NCBI GenBank assembly: GCA_002007465.1
Contig: LNAC01000031.1
Span: forward strand, 4,419,705 to 4,483,704
DNA: 64,000 bases
Origin: Ailurus styani
Lineage: Eukaryota; Chordata; Mammalia; Carnivora; Ailuridae
Direction: 5' to 3'
Part shown: in pieces, positions 11,881 to 25,450 of the stretch
Numbering within the stretch: position 1 is the first letter of the stretch
Layout of the letters: each line of letters opens with the position of its first letter
Notes under the pieces: generated by a model
What the model saw: only the letters and a program-made list of their open reading frames with translations
What the model was told of the DNA's origin: nothing
Database searches by the model: none
Made by a program: the position numbers and the translations under genes

Positions 11881-13310
11881 AACAGCTGAGCACAGATCTA
11901 AAATCAATATTGATGTATGTAGCTTATGTAAAATAATTCAAATTATATTTACCAAACTTATTTCTTCATCTCACCTAAACTAAACGAAGAACTATCAATT
12001 CAAAGAGTGCCATGATTAGTACTATGACTACATGCTAGGTTTAACTTGAGATCTGCCTTTAGCCTTGGCAAACTGCTTTGTACGTGTTGAATATTTTATG
12101 AAGACAAGAAAAGGATATATTTGCCTTTTAATTTTTGCATCTTCTGTTGCCACAGAAACCAAGTCTGTCTCTCTACAGTCCTACACATTATACCAAAACC
12201 ATCCTGAAGGAGCAGGATTCCCCTCTCTAAAGACTTTCTCACAGGCATCCCCTCCACCCATCCCAGACTTACCCACTCCACTAGTTTAAAACCTCACATG
12301 AGGAACATTTTCTAAGTGAAAATTCTTTGCATTGTTTGCCCATTCATCCCCTTCTTTGCATCTTAAACTCCATCAAAAGCAAAGCATCTCTTGGATTTAG
12401 AGGAACAGTTAACCTTGTCTTCTCATTTGGGGAGATTTAATTTTTAGAAATAGACAATCTCTGATAAATCTGACGAATGAGAAATTTGGCTAAGCTGCCT
12501 AATGGAATTTTTAGCTCCAAAGGAGTGTCACCGAAAACAATGTAATGTGACTTTCACCTCACCAGTGAAAACTGTTAATAAGGCAATTCCAAAAGAGAAG
12601 CCCCCAAATTGTAAAGATCAATGATATGCCTTTGGAATAAAGGAACCGCCTCCCAAGATGATTATACTTTAACGATAATTTTTAGGTGTACACATGTCAG
12701 TGTGTTTGTTGAAAAATTCCATATGATGCAGCATAAGTTATACCTCTGATGTACATTGAATTCAAGCTTATAGACAACTGCATGGCTTCCCTTCTTGCCA
12801 AGTTTAAGGTCTCTTACAAACCTAAATATAGAGCGCCGAGTAAGATTTCATTAGGAGAAAGAGTTCTGTGGCCAAGAAAACATTAAGTAAAGGACTAGAG
12901 TACCTTTCGGGCCTTTTACAGCACAAAGATTCTAAGATTCAATATTTCAAAAGATCTTCTGGCAGCTTGAATTATTTTTCAGCAGTGAGTTCCCACTGAA
13001 TCAGCTATATTCGTTCTCCAAATTTCTCTTGTAAATGATGATGATCATTTATAGGCTGGTATTAAGAATCTTGTCACTGAGAACCCTTTCCTTAGACTCA
13101 TTAGCACTGAGCTCCAGGCAACTGAATTAATTAGCTTGGGAAGTACCTTCCACTCCCACTTTTCCAGGATGCAAATAACCAGAGAGCTCAAAGAACCAGA
13201 TTTATTTTCTGCACACAGCTTTTCTAGAAGGAAGTGAAAAATGTCAATATTATGACTATTGCTAATACTGCTACTACCAATAATCATAATAATAACTACT
13301 ATTTATTAAT
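11881..13310. other. Intergenic sequence, nothing recognised
   Basis: AT-rich sequence without a repeat I can name or a coding exon. Confidence 0.5.
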
Positions 13311-13417
13311 GAGCTCTATTAAAGACTTTATATTTATTTTTTTCTTTATTTGGATATATAATATATTACTTACCAGAATGCAAAGGGTATAAAAGAAACA
13401 GCATCAATAAATTAAAT

Positions 13418-13433
13418 GTGTGTGTGTGTGCGT
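13418..13433 (+). repeat. (GT)n microsatellite, short
   Basis: Seven GT units, followed by CGTATTTTC. Confidence 0.9.
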
Positions 13434-13697
13434 ATTTTCTTTCAATTCCTTTCCCCGGTCCCTTGGTTGTTCTCCTCAGAGACCACCACAATGATTAGTT
13501 TATTAGGTAGCTTTCCAGGATAACAAAACAAGTATGTATTGCTATATTGTAAATCATATACATACACATGAAATACATATGTGTGTATATAGTATACATG
13601 TATGTATACACGTATTTCCATCCATACATATTTTTTGATTCCCATGTGAAATACAGCATTCCAGTGATACTGTTCTACACCTTCCTTCTTTTAATAT

Positions 13698-13958
13698 CTC
13701 TTAGCGAGTTCTTTTTTTAATTTATTTATTTAAGATATTTAAGATTTATTTATTTATTTGAGAAAGAGAGCATGTGTGAGTGAGCAAGAGCGTGAGTGGG
13801 GGAAGGGCAGAAGGAGAGAATATCCAAGCAGGCACCTCACTGAGCACAGAGCCCGACACGGAGGCTGTCGACCCCAGGACCCATGAGATCAGGACCTGAG
13901 CTGAGACCAAGGATTTAACTTAACCAGCTCAGCCACCCAGGTGCCCCTCTTAGCCAGT
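13698..13958 (-). mobile_element. CAN SINE with TSD
   Basis: The antisense SINE body (13711-13946) has a T-rich start, a GAGAAAGAGAGCATGTG tract and a terminal GCCACCCAGGTGCCC. The flanks CTCTTAGCGAGT (13698-13709) and CTCTTAGCCAGT (13947-13958) are a 12-bp TSD with one mismatch. Confidence 0.9.
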
Positions 13959-15382
13959 ACTTTATATTAGTCTCTTTCTTTAATGGCTACCTGGTATATT
14001 ATTTCTGGATGTACACATTTTTTAAAAATAAAAACTTAGATGAGATAAAAATGTTTTATATATTTTTTCCAGTCTGTTACATTTATAGCACTCTTTAAAA
14101 ATAACTAGTGTTCATTATGATGACACTCATCTTTTTGGAATCATTAAGATGAAACTAAAATTATGTTTATGGTTAGTATAATTAGCATATATATGTATAT
14201 ATATATATGATCTAGTATGTTCATTATAATTCTCCTTAAAATCATATTCTCAGCAGAATTGTTTTTGGAGATCAAAGATCGCTGAATACTATTGATCTCG
14301 CTATCTACCCATTGGAAAGATTTCTCAGTCATTCATCTCACACACGGTGTTCTTCACTACCACTAGATGGTGCTCACACATTAATGTCTCTACCTGAGCT
14401 TCAGAGACCTTTTCACCCTACACATTGTCCTAGGTTAGGCCCCACACTGGAAGAGGCCAGACCTGAATGAAATTCCACCATATGAAGTATGTTTTTAAGC
14501 CCCATAAAATTTACCCAGATCCCCAGAGTGAGGACAAGAGTGGTAAGGCCCTCTAGTCAGAAAAGCAGAAGTCTCCTCACTGTGGTGAGGAAATGACTAA
14601 GGCGGGTGGGGTACAAGTGACTGGCCCAGTCTTTTTCCTCCTGGTGAGGCTTCCAATAGTAACTTAATCTCCCACTCCAGGAACTGGCCCAGTGATGCTG
14701 AAAGGTGAGGCCAGCACCCAGCTCACAAAGACATCTTCCGGGATCTTCCATCTACCACAGCCCGGCCAGCCTGTGCACAGGGGGAAAAAGGTCTAGACAG
14801 CACACCAAAGGCAGGGCCCTCTGGGGTACTGGCCCTACTCTGCCCTGGGAGGTGCTCTGTAACAGTCAGCACAGGCAACTTGCCACAGAGGGCAAAAATC
14901 CAGACTTCCCCAGTCTGTGAACAAAGCTTCTCTCCATATTTCCTGCAGTTCTTTCCATTACATTCAGTTTCTAAAGTAACTCTTGAGCCACTTCCCAAAA
15001 GAAACACAAGGATACACCAACTTCACAGGAAGACAAATCCCCATATCTGGGTCAGTTTGCAAACACAGGCCAGGATGTGTGTGGTATGTTCCCAAATGCT
15101 CGTGGAACACAGAGAAAGATGTGGTCTGCACAGGCCGGATTACTGACAGAGTTTCATGAGAGGTGGCAGTTAGAATAAGACAAGTGTAATGTTTGGAGCT
15201 GGAAAGGCCTTGGCAAACATCTACAGGAAAATGAGGCGGGCATTCCAAACAGTCCCTCAGAGTCTCAGGACTTCAGGGACTTACCTCAAGAGCCCCTTGT
15301 GAGGCTGAGTTGTGCACAAGCTACATATAACCAAGAACCTTATCACTTGTTTCTGCTTTTTTTTTTTTAAGCTAGAACCACT
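13959..15382. other. Intergenic sequence with a short (AT)n tract
   Basis: Contains an alternating AT run at 14187-14209 and the CTCF-like site at 14360. No gene or large repeat is recognised. Overlapping frames near 14.7-15.2 kb show no known motifs. Confidence 0.5.
14360..14375 (+). promoter_or_regulatory. CTCF-like binding site
   Basis: CCACTAGATGGTGCTC matches the CTCF core with two deviations. It points in the opposite direction to the 3.8 kb site, making a divergent pair. Motif evidence only. Confidence 0.45.
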
Positions 15383-15460
15383 GGTCTCATCCAAATCACT
15401 CATTTTACAAATGAGAACATTGAACCAAGCTGGGGACTTGCCCTAAGTCACACACGGTGG
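15383..15460 (-). repeat. MIR SINE relic, short
   Basis: CATTTTACAAATGAGAACAT, then ACTTGCCCTAAGTCACACAC. Confidence 0.6.
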
Positions 15461-17369
15461 AAACCATTTTGGATATGATACAGAAGGGAGAATGAGGAAC
15501 AAGAATCACATTTCATGTAGCCCATGGCTTAGAAAGGAGTATTTGTCAAGCCATGTGAACCTAAAGGCAGTTTATACTTGCCTCTCAGGTTCAATTAAGA
15601 GGTACATTTCCTCTTACCAGAGACACAGACATGAAGCAACACATATTTCATAGTTACTAAACCCCAAGCCCACACCCACAGAACTTGAAAAGTAACAGAA
15701 TACTCATACCCATTGTCCAGATACATTTTTTTCCATCTTTTCACTTGTTCTCTTAAAGCAATTTCCTACTCTTTGTCAAAATACAGTCAAGAAAAAGGCA
15801 ACCCTCCCTCCTGGGAGCCTGATCCAAACCCGTTCAAGCCCCTGATCCAGACTTGGCAGTGGCTATACACTGGTTGATGCTGGCAACAAATCCTATCTCA
15901 TTGTAAAACGTGTTCTCCTCATCAATTTCTGTTTTCCCTTATTTCACAAATGCAAAATTCGTTGCAGACCAGCTTCAAGAACTTGAGTCTAGAGGTGGGT
16001 TGGGAAAACCAAAAGTGAGCACGGAAAAGTCAACTCTTAGAAAGTGATGGGAAATCTGTGGTGCAGGTCACAAGGGGAAGGACCCTGTTGCTTTTCTACT
16101 CCCCCGATGAAGAGAAAACAGAAGGTGCTCCCCCAGTTTCCTACTGTATTTAGGTGAAGAAACCCCACCTCAAACCAACTTAAGCAAAAAAGGGTATCGA
16201 TTAGCCCAGGCAATGGAAAAATCCAGAGGTGGGTCATGCTTACCCAGAGGCAAGTGTTCAAATAACGTCATCAGGCATCTCTTTCTCCCTCCCTTGTCTC
16301 CACTTTATTCTTGTCTCCACCTCATCTTCACTCAGACTTTCCTAAAGGGAAGGCAAAATTTCAGCAGTTGCAGGCATACAAATGCAAAGCCTCCCAAGGA
16401 GAGAACACCCGTGTCCCAATGGCTCCAGGTGTTGGGAATTGCATCTCATTGACTTGGGTGGTACCACGTGCCTCTCTTTGAATATACTGGTTTGGTTCTG
16501 ATGGGCCAGCCTGTCTCACCTGCCCACTCCAGCCACTGGAATTTGAGAACTAACCAGAGGTCATGTCCTACCAGAATGGAGTCCTAAAGGATAGAACCCA
16601 AACCAAGGGCTAAGCGTAGGAGTGGGGTAGTTCTCCAAAAGGGAAAGATAGATCCTGGCGCTGGAAGAAGGGACATGGAGCGGGCAGAAACCCTTCATCT
16701 TCCCAGCTCCTCTGCTCTCAGTGAAGATGGGAGAAGTCACACCTGGTACCCCTGGCCTTCTAGAGATTAGCTAACTAACAGCAACTGTTAGCTAAGGTAC
16801 CCCATCCATTCAGGGATGTGTCTCATTCAACAAATGTTTATTTGTAGTAAGTTCTGAACTTGGACTGAGCTCACACAGGAAGTGTTGTTGGGTAAACTGG
16901 CTTCTAGGAGCCACTGTGTCAGGAAGCACGGCAGGCTGATCAAGTCGCCAGGGCCATATTTGGAGCCTTGGCTGACTGTCAGCTACCTTTTCTTCCTTCT
17001 GCAGACCCCGGGTTACCAGCCATTTTGTTTTTCTGACTACTCTGTTTCCTGGGAGTTTTATCTACTCCTAAGTTTGAAGAGGCCTAGGACATATCCTTCC
17101 AGGTACCTTTGATACTCCTGAAAATGAGGAACAAGATTTTCTTCTTCATTAGAACTAGAGGCACATGGAAGACTGGGGACAGTTCAAATATTCAAAAGCC
17201 TTTCAGTTTCCTCATGCTTCTTATTCCTGATCATCACCCTGGGTTCCCAACCTTCAGGAGTTCCTGAACCTTCATGACAAATCTGTCTCCTCTTACACAC
17301 ATGAAGTGGAACCCCCAGAATCTCTCTCCCGCCCCCGTGGATGACCAGTCCCGGCTACCACTTCCTGTC
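15461..17369. other. Intergenic sequence, nothing recognised
   Basis: No gene found. A short L2-like scrap (CAACAAATGTTTATTTG, about 16828-16845) is the only repeat hint. Confidence 0.5.
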
Positions 17370-17560
17370 ACGTAATCCTCACCCCTCCTCTGAAGGAGGT
17401 TGCCATCTTGCGCAATCTAATATTGCCCATCAAAGAGGACACTGGGGGCTGGAGAGATGAAGTCACTTGCCTGAAGTCACATGACTGGTCAATGACAGCA
17501 AGAGAATGAACCTAGGCCTGCCTGACATTGAATCCCTGCTCTTGACCATTACTTACTGTC
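17370..17560 (-). repeat. MIR SINE relic
   Basis: GTAATCCTCACCCCTCC, then GATGAAGTCACTTGCCTGAA and GTCACATGACTGGT follow the antisense MIR order. Confidence 0.65.
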
Positions 17561-19230
17561 CTCTGTGGCCCTCTGCTTCAGAAAGTCCTCTGACAGCCTG
17601 TAAGCCTGAAGGCACAGAATGACAAGACCAAACAAGGGTATACTGGAAGACCACTCAGGAGCCCCCAGACTCAAGAGCGCCATTTGTACTCCAGTGGTCA
17701 CAGGGATTTTCAGTCTCTATGTCTGACGATGCACCCCTTCCCCACAGTCAACATACACAGGAGACTTTATCATAACAGAAGTTTTCTCCACACACAAACC
17801 CAGCTCATGCCTAACCAGAATCACCTCTGTCTTATGTAGCTGAGGGTTTCTCAACCTTATTTCATCCATGGGCCCTTCTGATAAGTGCAAACTTCTTACT
17901 ACCATTGTCCCGACATCTGGAATGGTCCCCAGTGATTTCTTCCCTTCCATCCTGTCTTTTGCATTACTCCGTCTCACAAACCAGAGCATTTCCCTGAACT
18001 TCACCTCCTGTAGTTTGAATTACAAGAGAAATTGACTTTTATAGTCTCCATGTATAAAACTATTGTGTGATAGTGAATATGATTTTCAGAATATGCCCAG
18101 CCATACCTAAAAGAGTTAACAGCTCAGATAACATGAGCCCCAGCCTATCAGAGCTGCTGCTGGCCCTTCCGGCACCCTGGGAACATCAGCCTGCCCAGCC
18201 AGGAGTCCCCGTAGTCCTTCCCAACAGCACCTCTCTTTCCATCGCAAATGAGAAAAACTGAAGTAGGTGCTAGTGTTTCTGCGAATGTTGCCACAAAACA
18301 CCAGGTAAAGAAGAAACAAACACGGAGATGGCATAATTCTCTTTCTCCTTTCTTTTACATACAACTTCCTTCCTGACCAATTTCTTCTTGTACAAGAGAA
18401 GAGAATTTTCAGTCATGAGTAACAACAGCCCAGTGGGCTACTGAGTGTCCGGATGAGGACCTAGAGTCCATCAGGTGGCATCGCCCTGCTACTCATCTCA
18501 AAATGCAACTCTAGAAAACAGCAGCTTCCTATCCAGCAGCCACCCACTTAGTCCTCCCAAAGGAAGCTTGCGAAGTCACGAGGGTGTGAGGTACTTGGTT
18601 TCATAATCCATGAACATTGACCCAGTCCTGGAAGAACAAGCCAACACCCAAGCCTGAATACTTCTCTCCTTGCTTTTAGTAGGGAGCGATTGTGGTGACA
18701 CAGCAGGAAACGTGGAGGACCCGGGCCCCTCCTGTGGACACAGCTCCCAGCACAGAGCCTCCGGGTCATGTCAGAAGTGCAGAGTACTACTTGGCCCAGC
18801 AACATGGCAGAGATAGGGCCAGAGTCAGAAAGGCCAAAGAGATAGGGCCGGAGTCAGAAGGAAGGTAAAAATCTCACAGATATACTGCAGCCACTGAAGG
18901 GATTTATTACGAAGTGCATGGGAAGAACCCTCTGTCGTTTCCTAGAAATAACTGGAAGGTCTTCGCAAGGACCACTTCTCCACTGGAAGATTCAGAGGGG
19001 GGATAAAAAACACGAATAAAAACAGTGAAACAGATGCTATATTTTTGTTCATAAAAAAATATGGCATATTTAATTCGATATTTAATTCGATCAAATTGTA
19101 TGGAGAGCCTGTGAGTAAGCATTGCCAGGGATGTAAAGGTGGGCTTCCGTCCTTGAAGTCCTACCCCAAGCTGCGTTAGAAGTAAGTTAAGGTATTTCTG
19201 GGATTTGGAGGAAGCAGAAGCCTGAACTAT
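17561..19230. other. Intergenic sequence with a short tandem duplication
   Basis: No gene is recognised. A block near 18810-18859 repeats GATAGGGCC(A/G)GAGTCAGAA twice, about 28 bp apart. A MER5-like scrap (GGGTTTCTCAACC) occurs near 17846. Confidence 0.5.
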
Positions 19231-19461
19231 CAGCTCTTGGATCTCTCTCTCTCTTTTTTTAAAAGATTTTATTTTATTTATTTGACAGAGAGAGAGATCA
19301 CAAGTAGGCAGAGAGGCAGGCAGAGAGAGGAGGAAGCAGGCTCCCTGCTGAGCAGGGAGCCCGATGTGGGCCTCAATCTCAGGACCCTGAGATCATGACC
19401 TGAGCCGAAGGCAGAGGCTTTAACCCACTGAGCCACTCAGGTGCTCAGCTCTTGAATCTCT
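19231..19461 (-). mobile_element. CAN SINE, young, with TSD
   Basis: The antisense SINE (19253-19445) carries GGCAGAGGCTTTAACCCAC, the mustelid-like head variant. The flanks CAGCTCTTGGATCTCT and CAGCTCTTGAATCTCT (19231-19246, 19446-19461) match at 15 of 16 bases, indicating a recent insertion. Confidence 0.92.
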
Positions 19462-19639
19462 TGAGGATTACCTCAAATCTCCAATACCTGGGCTGAAAAA
19501 GCCCCAAAGTTCCCCAATATTAGCAATTTTTGGAATTAATCTTCTTGGTCCTCTGACTGCCAGCTCCCAAGTAGTCTCCAGCCATAGATGCAACACACCG
19601 CCTCCCTCTCAGCTCTGGGAGAGAACACACTCACAGCAC

Positions 19640-19950
19640 TAAGAAATACACTGTAACAGTACATGCGGACTGAAACAACCCAAAACTCCAACTATAGGAC
19701 ATTGGTTACGTGTGTGGAGGTACATTCATTAAATGGAATACTAAGTAGCATTTATAAAGATGAGTTGGAGAGGCAGAGGTAAATTTGCCTGACCAAAGCA
19801 AGGGTAGGATGTTGAGCATGTAGGCAACCCTTTAAGAAAAAACACATGAACAACTATCTCCAGAAACATGGCTGCCTTTGAGAGAGTAACATGAGGCTAG
19901 GGGTCAAGAGGAGGAAGAAGCATGTCTTTTTCAGTGATTTGGGGTAGCAA
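19640..19950 (+). mobile_element. Ancient L1 fragment
   Basis: AAATGGAATACTAAGTAGCA, followed by a degenerate 'aaacatggctgcctttgagag'-like end, resembles L1M 3' sequence ('caatggaatactatgcagcc'). Assignment is tentative. Confidence 0.45.
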
Positions 19951-20265
19951 TGACCCAGAGTCACTCTGAAACATTTCTAATGAGGAAGAAGGGAGAGGAG
20001 AAAGCTGCCCACACAAAAGCTTTAGGAAACAAGTTTCAGCTTCACTGAAGATGTCCTGGAGAAGGCAGATGAGGGCTTTATATCCACACCCCACGAAAAC
20101 TCGAGAGATTTCTGGTCCCTTAGTCCCTCTTGGAATACCTGCTCCCAGGAGCTCCACTGCTGGTCTCTCCCAATCACATAGTTAGCTCTGCAGGCCCTAG
20201 TCATGCATTCTCCTTCCTCCACATACCAAACTTCAATTCTTCCCCCTCCTTTAAAGCCGCTAGAT

Positions 20266-20318
20266 GGAAACTTTCCTTCTTTTTTTTTTTTATTTTTTAA
20301 GATTTTATTTACTTATTT

Positions 20319-20374
<56 letters not shown>

Positions 20375-20546
20375 TCAGATTACAAGCAGGCAGAGAGGCA
20401 GGCAGAGAGAGAGGAGGAAGCAAGCTCCCTGCTGAGCAGGCAGCCCGATGTGGGGCTCCATCCCAGGACCCTGAGATCATGACCTGAGCTGAAGGCAGAG
20501 GCTTTAACCCACTGAGCCACCCAGGTGCCCCCGGAAACTTTCTTCT
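20266..20546 (-). mobile_element. CAN SINE, young, with (GA)n expansion and TSD
   Basis: The antisense SINE (20281-20532) ends in GAGCCACCCAGGTGCCCC, with the TTAAAGCC-type head. The flanks GGAAACTTTCCTTCT and GGAAACTTTCTTCT form the TSD. The SINE pyrimidine tract has expanded into a perfect 50-bp GA microsatellite (20322-20372). Confidence 0.92.
20322..20372 (+). repeat. (GA)n microsatellite
   Basis: About 25 uninterrupted GA units inside the SINE; likely length-polymorphic. Confidence 0.97.
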
Positions 20547-23500
20547 TCAATGACCTACGGTAAACCAAGAAATCTCTGTGTGTGGTGGGAATCATTCCAC
20601 TACCCTAGAGCCTAACAATTCCCACATTGCCTAGTTTCTCCAAAGAAAAAGAAATCTGGCTGTCCCCAGCCACCCTGCTCCTGTCCCTCCTTTGGGATCA
20701 AAGAACTCTCGAGTTCTGAAGTTTCTAGAATCCAGGTGCCCAGAATGCAGCACAGTCGCCATCCCCATCTCCCGGCCTGTGGTCCAGCTCCCCAGCTCCT
20801 CTGTAGGCCCCTCCTCCTCCAGACCATGTGAGGCCCAGGGCATTCCCCCTTGGCTCCCAGGTCCTGAGACCCATTGCTCACCCCCAGGTCTCCACCAATC
20901 CCTGTGCTTGATTCACGCTCAGTGTATTCATAGCTCAGGATGCCAGATATGAGGGGCACACGGGGCCTTAATACTCAAGACTGGCCACCCTCTCTCTGCC
21001 CTCAGAGCCAGGCCACTTCCTTCCCTTCAAAACTCACCCCCATCCCCTCCGTTTCCAGCTCTTCCTTACACTGCAAAACCAACCCTTCAATCATAAAACA
21101 CGGTAGGGCATAACACCGATGCCTTCCCTGTCCAGAACAAGACAATGCAGAGTGCAGAACACCGAGGCCTGTTTGTCCCACCTGCAAGGGGTCAAGAGAA
21201 GTTACCCACACCACAGAGTCCTCCCCATGGTAATTACCAACCCACTACTCTCTTATACCTTCTGCTCAATAAATCCTTGTGCTTTATAAAGGGGAAATCC
21301 TTTCCATAAATAAATAGGGATACTTTCAAAGGGAAGTAAGGGCACTTCCTAGCCCAGGTAGCTGAAACACATTTTCTTACATTTAATATCAATTTACTAT
21401 TGATATAGGGGGAGTAACTGTTCCATAGTAAAACAGCACCTCGCAACAGGCTTCCCAAGGTTTGGCAGATGAACCTGGGCACAAAGAGAATTTCCCCACC
21501 TCCTGGTCAGGTCATATCTCTGAGTGGGTTTTCCTCCATGGAAGAAGGCTCTTTGGTGGGAGCATAACCCCAAGGTGTTCTGACTCAATCCAGAGCGGGA
21601 CCCAGGCTGGTATTTTTTAAAGCTCCCTGATGCATCTCATGTGCAGACAGGACTGAACACTGAGTACACACAGGCCTACGGCTGTAAATTTCCTCACATT
21701 ATGAATTGGTTTCCTAGCCCCAATCTCTGTATCACCATGGAATGTCCTCAAATAATCATTCTCTACGTGCTCTCCAAGTAGTCATGCTCTGCAGTCCCAG
21801 ACCAAAACGTGTAGATGTCAATGTCCACTTTTAGGGTTAGGGCCCTTCTTCCTCCTGGGTCTCCCTTGCGGTAGCAGGTGTTGGAAGTGGAGCCCCCAGG
21901 CACCCTCATTAGGGCTGGAGAGAGAGGAAAACGGAGATCCTTCAGCTTCAGTAGCCAGATAGAGTGTGGCAGGGCAGAGAGGACACGCCATGGCACGCTT
22001 TGGGGATCCGGGCACTAGGGCAATCCCAGGTTTGGGCAGCTGAGCGGCACGGCCTCGGCTCTCTCTAGCGGGCAAGGCCCAGACACCCACTTCTGTGCTG
22101 CACTGCCCACGACCCTGGAGACAGACCAGCACTCCAGCCCGCTCCCCTTCCTTTACCTGTTCTACTAGCTGTGAGCTCCACCACCGCTTTCCTGCTATTG
22201 ACATGAGGCGACCACTTACTCCTGAAGCAGTGAGGACCTAGGAAGGGCTCAAAGCCCATCAGGCTGGTGGGGAATGGCAACATCGCTCAAGGTGTCCCTC
22301 TGGGTCCTACTGCAAATGGACGGGTCTGGTCCTACTGCAAATGCACAGCTGGCCCCTCACTTCCCCTAATGAGGATGCTCTGCACCAGTATTTCTAAGCT
22401 ACGTGCTGTAAAAAGCACATCTCCCCAGGATTGCAGAGGGGATTCAGAAGACTAACATGTAGCATCCCTGTCCCCTGTTCTCAGCTTGCCATGGGTCTGA
22501 GGGATCTCAGGATGCAGACTGAGTCAGGTGATGCTCACCTGGGGCACAAGAAAGGCCTAGAAGGCTGGGGCTGTAAGACATTTCAGCAGCGTAGACCCTA
22601 GCCACCAGTCACTTGTGCAGCATCTCAGTTTGAGCCAAGGTTCAGATGTCTCCTCCTCCGGGATGAGATGTTCATTCTAGAAAATACCCTCTGTTTCTGA
22701 GCACCCTCTGTTGCTCTCACACTCAGAAGGGCCTTTGCCGCCACCTGTCCCAACACACTGACCCACCTCACTGGGCCACAGGGCAGCCTCATGGTCCTGC
22801 TCAGGCATCGGCAGCCACGGGGTAACCATCTGCCTTCTCCAGAATGAGTTCGAGTTTTTAGTAATTCAGAGCTCAAAGGAGAATCCTTAAAATTCCACAT
22901 CCTGAAAATTGTAGAGAAATGTCTCTTCCACAGCCCTGAGAAGGCTGCAGTGGTTTCTACCCCCTCCCAACTGCCTGCCAGTGGCCCAGGGGCTCCCACT
23001 GTTTGACACAGACTTTCTCCCTCAGCCTCCTCATAGCTCCCTGGTAGCCCCATGGGTGCGGAAGTGAGGGACTTGGGCCTGGGACGTTCCCTCTCTCTTT
23101 TATGACCCTCTGTTGGCCAGGTCCCAGCATAGGTGTGATTTACTAAATGGGGAATGTGTCCCCCCATGTCTGTACCTTCCGGTCCTCTATGTTTCCAGGA
23201 GGGTACCAAGACGGATCACACTGCTTTCATTTTTGGCCCTTATTGTTTCTTCTTTTTTTTCTTACATAAGTAAGACATGAAGACATCCTTACTGTACAAG
23301 TTTCAAATAATACAGAAGTCTACAGAGCGACGCCGAAAACCTGCAGTATTCCTCCCGTGGCCACTTTCCCCCCTAGAGACCACACTGCCCGCCATTTGCA
23401 ATGCACGCTTCTAGCCCCCTTTCTAGGCATTGACATCATATGTAGTACATGGATCTATGCACCTATGTCATTTTTTATTTCTCATTTCATATGCAGATAT

Positions 23501-25179
23501 TATTTTGCAACTTTTAAAACTTAGGATACATAGGTATAGCTCATTCATATATACACATATATCATACACACACACAGAATTCTCTCATAGCCTACATTTT
23601 TATCTTTATACAAAAGACACTGTCTGTACACCTGATTCTCCAGTTTGATTTTCAGACCCTAGAAAAGTCAGGTCATGTGCCTGAGAGGTCTCAGGCACTG
23701 TTGTGTTAACAGCTGCATCCTGTTCCATCATTTGGATGTGCCAAAATGCACTGACCAGAAGCCCACTGAAGAACATTTTTACTGCAAATATACTTGTCAT
23801 CTGTCTTCAGCCAAGCCTCACGTTCGGTGGAGGAATCACGGAACCAGAGGGTTGCTGTTCGGGGACAGGATGCAGGGCCAACGGTGGTGGGGTGAGGGGC
23901 CCCGGGCAGCTGTTTCCTCTTGACTCACTTCCTAACACTCCTGGAGATTTTGCTCTATAGTTACCGTCAGCTTGGATCTTTATTTTCCAGTTTCAGTTTC
24001 TTTCAGGTTTACCTCAGGCCCTCAGGACCAGCCACTCCCAATGGCAGCTCCCAGTGTGCCCAGCGACTGTCTCCAGCTGGGACCAGCTGTCCTTTCCACC
24101 ACAGACACCCTGTCCCTGTGATTCACTGCTTTTGAGCATCTCCACTCAGGGGTAAGGAATGTTTTTCATAATCGGTGGCACCTGGACGTAGCTTCTATGT
24201 CTATAGAAAGCAGGTGCTATGCTACTGGTAATTTGAAAACACGAATTTAAGATTTGGAGGCATTGGTAATGACTTGCCCTAGGTGGTTGGCTTTCCTCTA
24301 GTGCTGCCTGCCTGGGGACACAGACCCCGGACTCAGTTCGTTACAGGGTCACTGAGGCCAAAGTAAAGTTCTGTTTCCCAAGAAAGGCTTGAAAATGCCT
24401 TTTTTTTTTTTTTTTAACTTTGTTGTTTTGTTTTCACTGCCCTTATTTGGTCACACAGTCAAACATCCACCAAGTGCTTGCCTAGGAGCCTGATTTCCTG
24501 TCATGGAGCATAATTTCTTTGTTTTTCTTTAATATGATTTTTAAATCCCTGCTACTGAACCAATTTTTCATCTTCATTAGGCCATCAGTCGCTCCCATTC
24601 TGCTCTTTCGTGATCTTCTCCCGGCTTCACCTGCCTCCTCCCCAGCCTGGAGCCTAGGCCTGGCCATTTCGGCCATGTGTCAGAGTCTACAGTCCCCTGT
24701 CCCTTGGGCTCTCACTGTGTCACTGTGCCTCCTTGACTTGCCCACCCCCAGTCCCAGAAGCATTCCCCAAGTCTGTCCCCATCACCCAGGCACTCCCCCC
24801 AAGAAGATGTGTCCCTCCTTCTCACCAAGGATACCCCACTGCCTGCCCTCTGTCCCCTACCCTCAGTTCTGGTCTGTGACCTGGCTCCTTCAACCAAGCT
24901 CTCTCCCACTTATCTTTTCCTTCTTCATCTGGTTGTTTCCTCTGCAAAAACAAATTTAAAAAATCTACTCAATGCTCCCTCATACTAAAGACTTTCTCAA
25001 GGCTGCTATTTCCTTAAACTATTCTCCTATCATCGCTTCTCTTTCTGCCAAAGTTCTTTAGAGGTTGCCCTGCCCTGGTTTTCTCCACTTCCTTACTGCC
25101 AATCACTACTTCACATAAGTAAAAAATTAAGCACAAAAGTAAGTACAGATTCAATGAAGAAGATGTGGAGTGGAAAATA
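20547..25179. other. Intergenic sequence; a few old repeat scraps
   Basis: No gene is recognised, although GC-rich parts give several 100-190 codon frames (for example 22625-23209 on the - strand). None carries a recognisable domain. A MER5A-like scrap lies at about 21558-21665, and an unclassified old repeat-like AT-rich stretch at 23230-23640. A T18 tract sits near 24398-24416. Confidence 0.5.
21558..21665 (+). mobile_element. MER5A-like hAT fragment
   Basis: TTCTGACTCAATCCAGAG, GGGACCCAGGCTGGTATTTT and AAGCTCCCTGATGCATCT follow the order of the MER5A consensus half. Terminal repeats are lost. Confidence 0.5.
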
Positions 25180-25450
25180 AAGCCTTTGCCCAGGAGAGAG
25201 AGATGAACGAGCAGACCACAGAGGGTTCTGAGAGCAGGAAAACTACTCTGCATGGTGGCTACATGGGTGATGATGATGTGTTTACATGGGTTCATCAGTA
25301 ATAACAAATGTGTCAGTCTGTGGGGGATATTGATGATGCCAAGGCTACACATGTGTAAGGGTAGGGAGCCTCTGTAAGAAATCTCAGTACCTTCTGCTCA
25401 CTTTTTTCTGCTTTAATTAAAACTGCTCTAAAAAGTAAAGTCTAGTTTTA
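25180..25450 (+). mobile_element. L1 3' end fragment (L1MA/L1MB-like)
   Basis: Landmarks are GTTCATCAGTAATAACAAAT, GGGGGATATTGATGATGCC and the end AAAACTGCTCTAAAAAGTAA. They are also found in the long L1 at 48-53.8 kb, whose 3' end is the same type. Confidence 0.75.

Noticed and set aside
22625..23209. 194-codon open frame on the - strand
   Set aside because: It lies in GC-rich sequence where long frames arise by chance. There are no recognisable motifs or plausible splice context.
24519..24959. 146-codon open frame with a hydrophobic N-terminus
   Set aside because: The proline/serine-rich translation of pyrimidine-rich DNA has no family resemblance, and nothing supports transcription.
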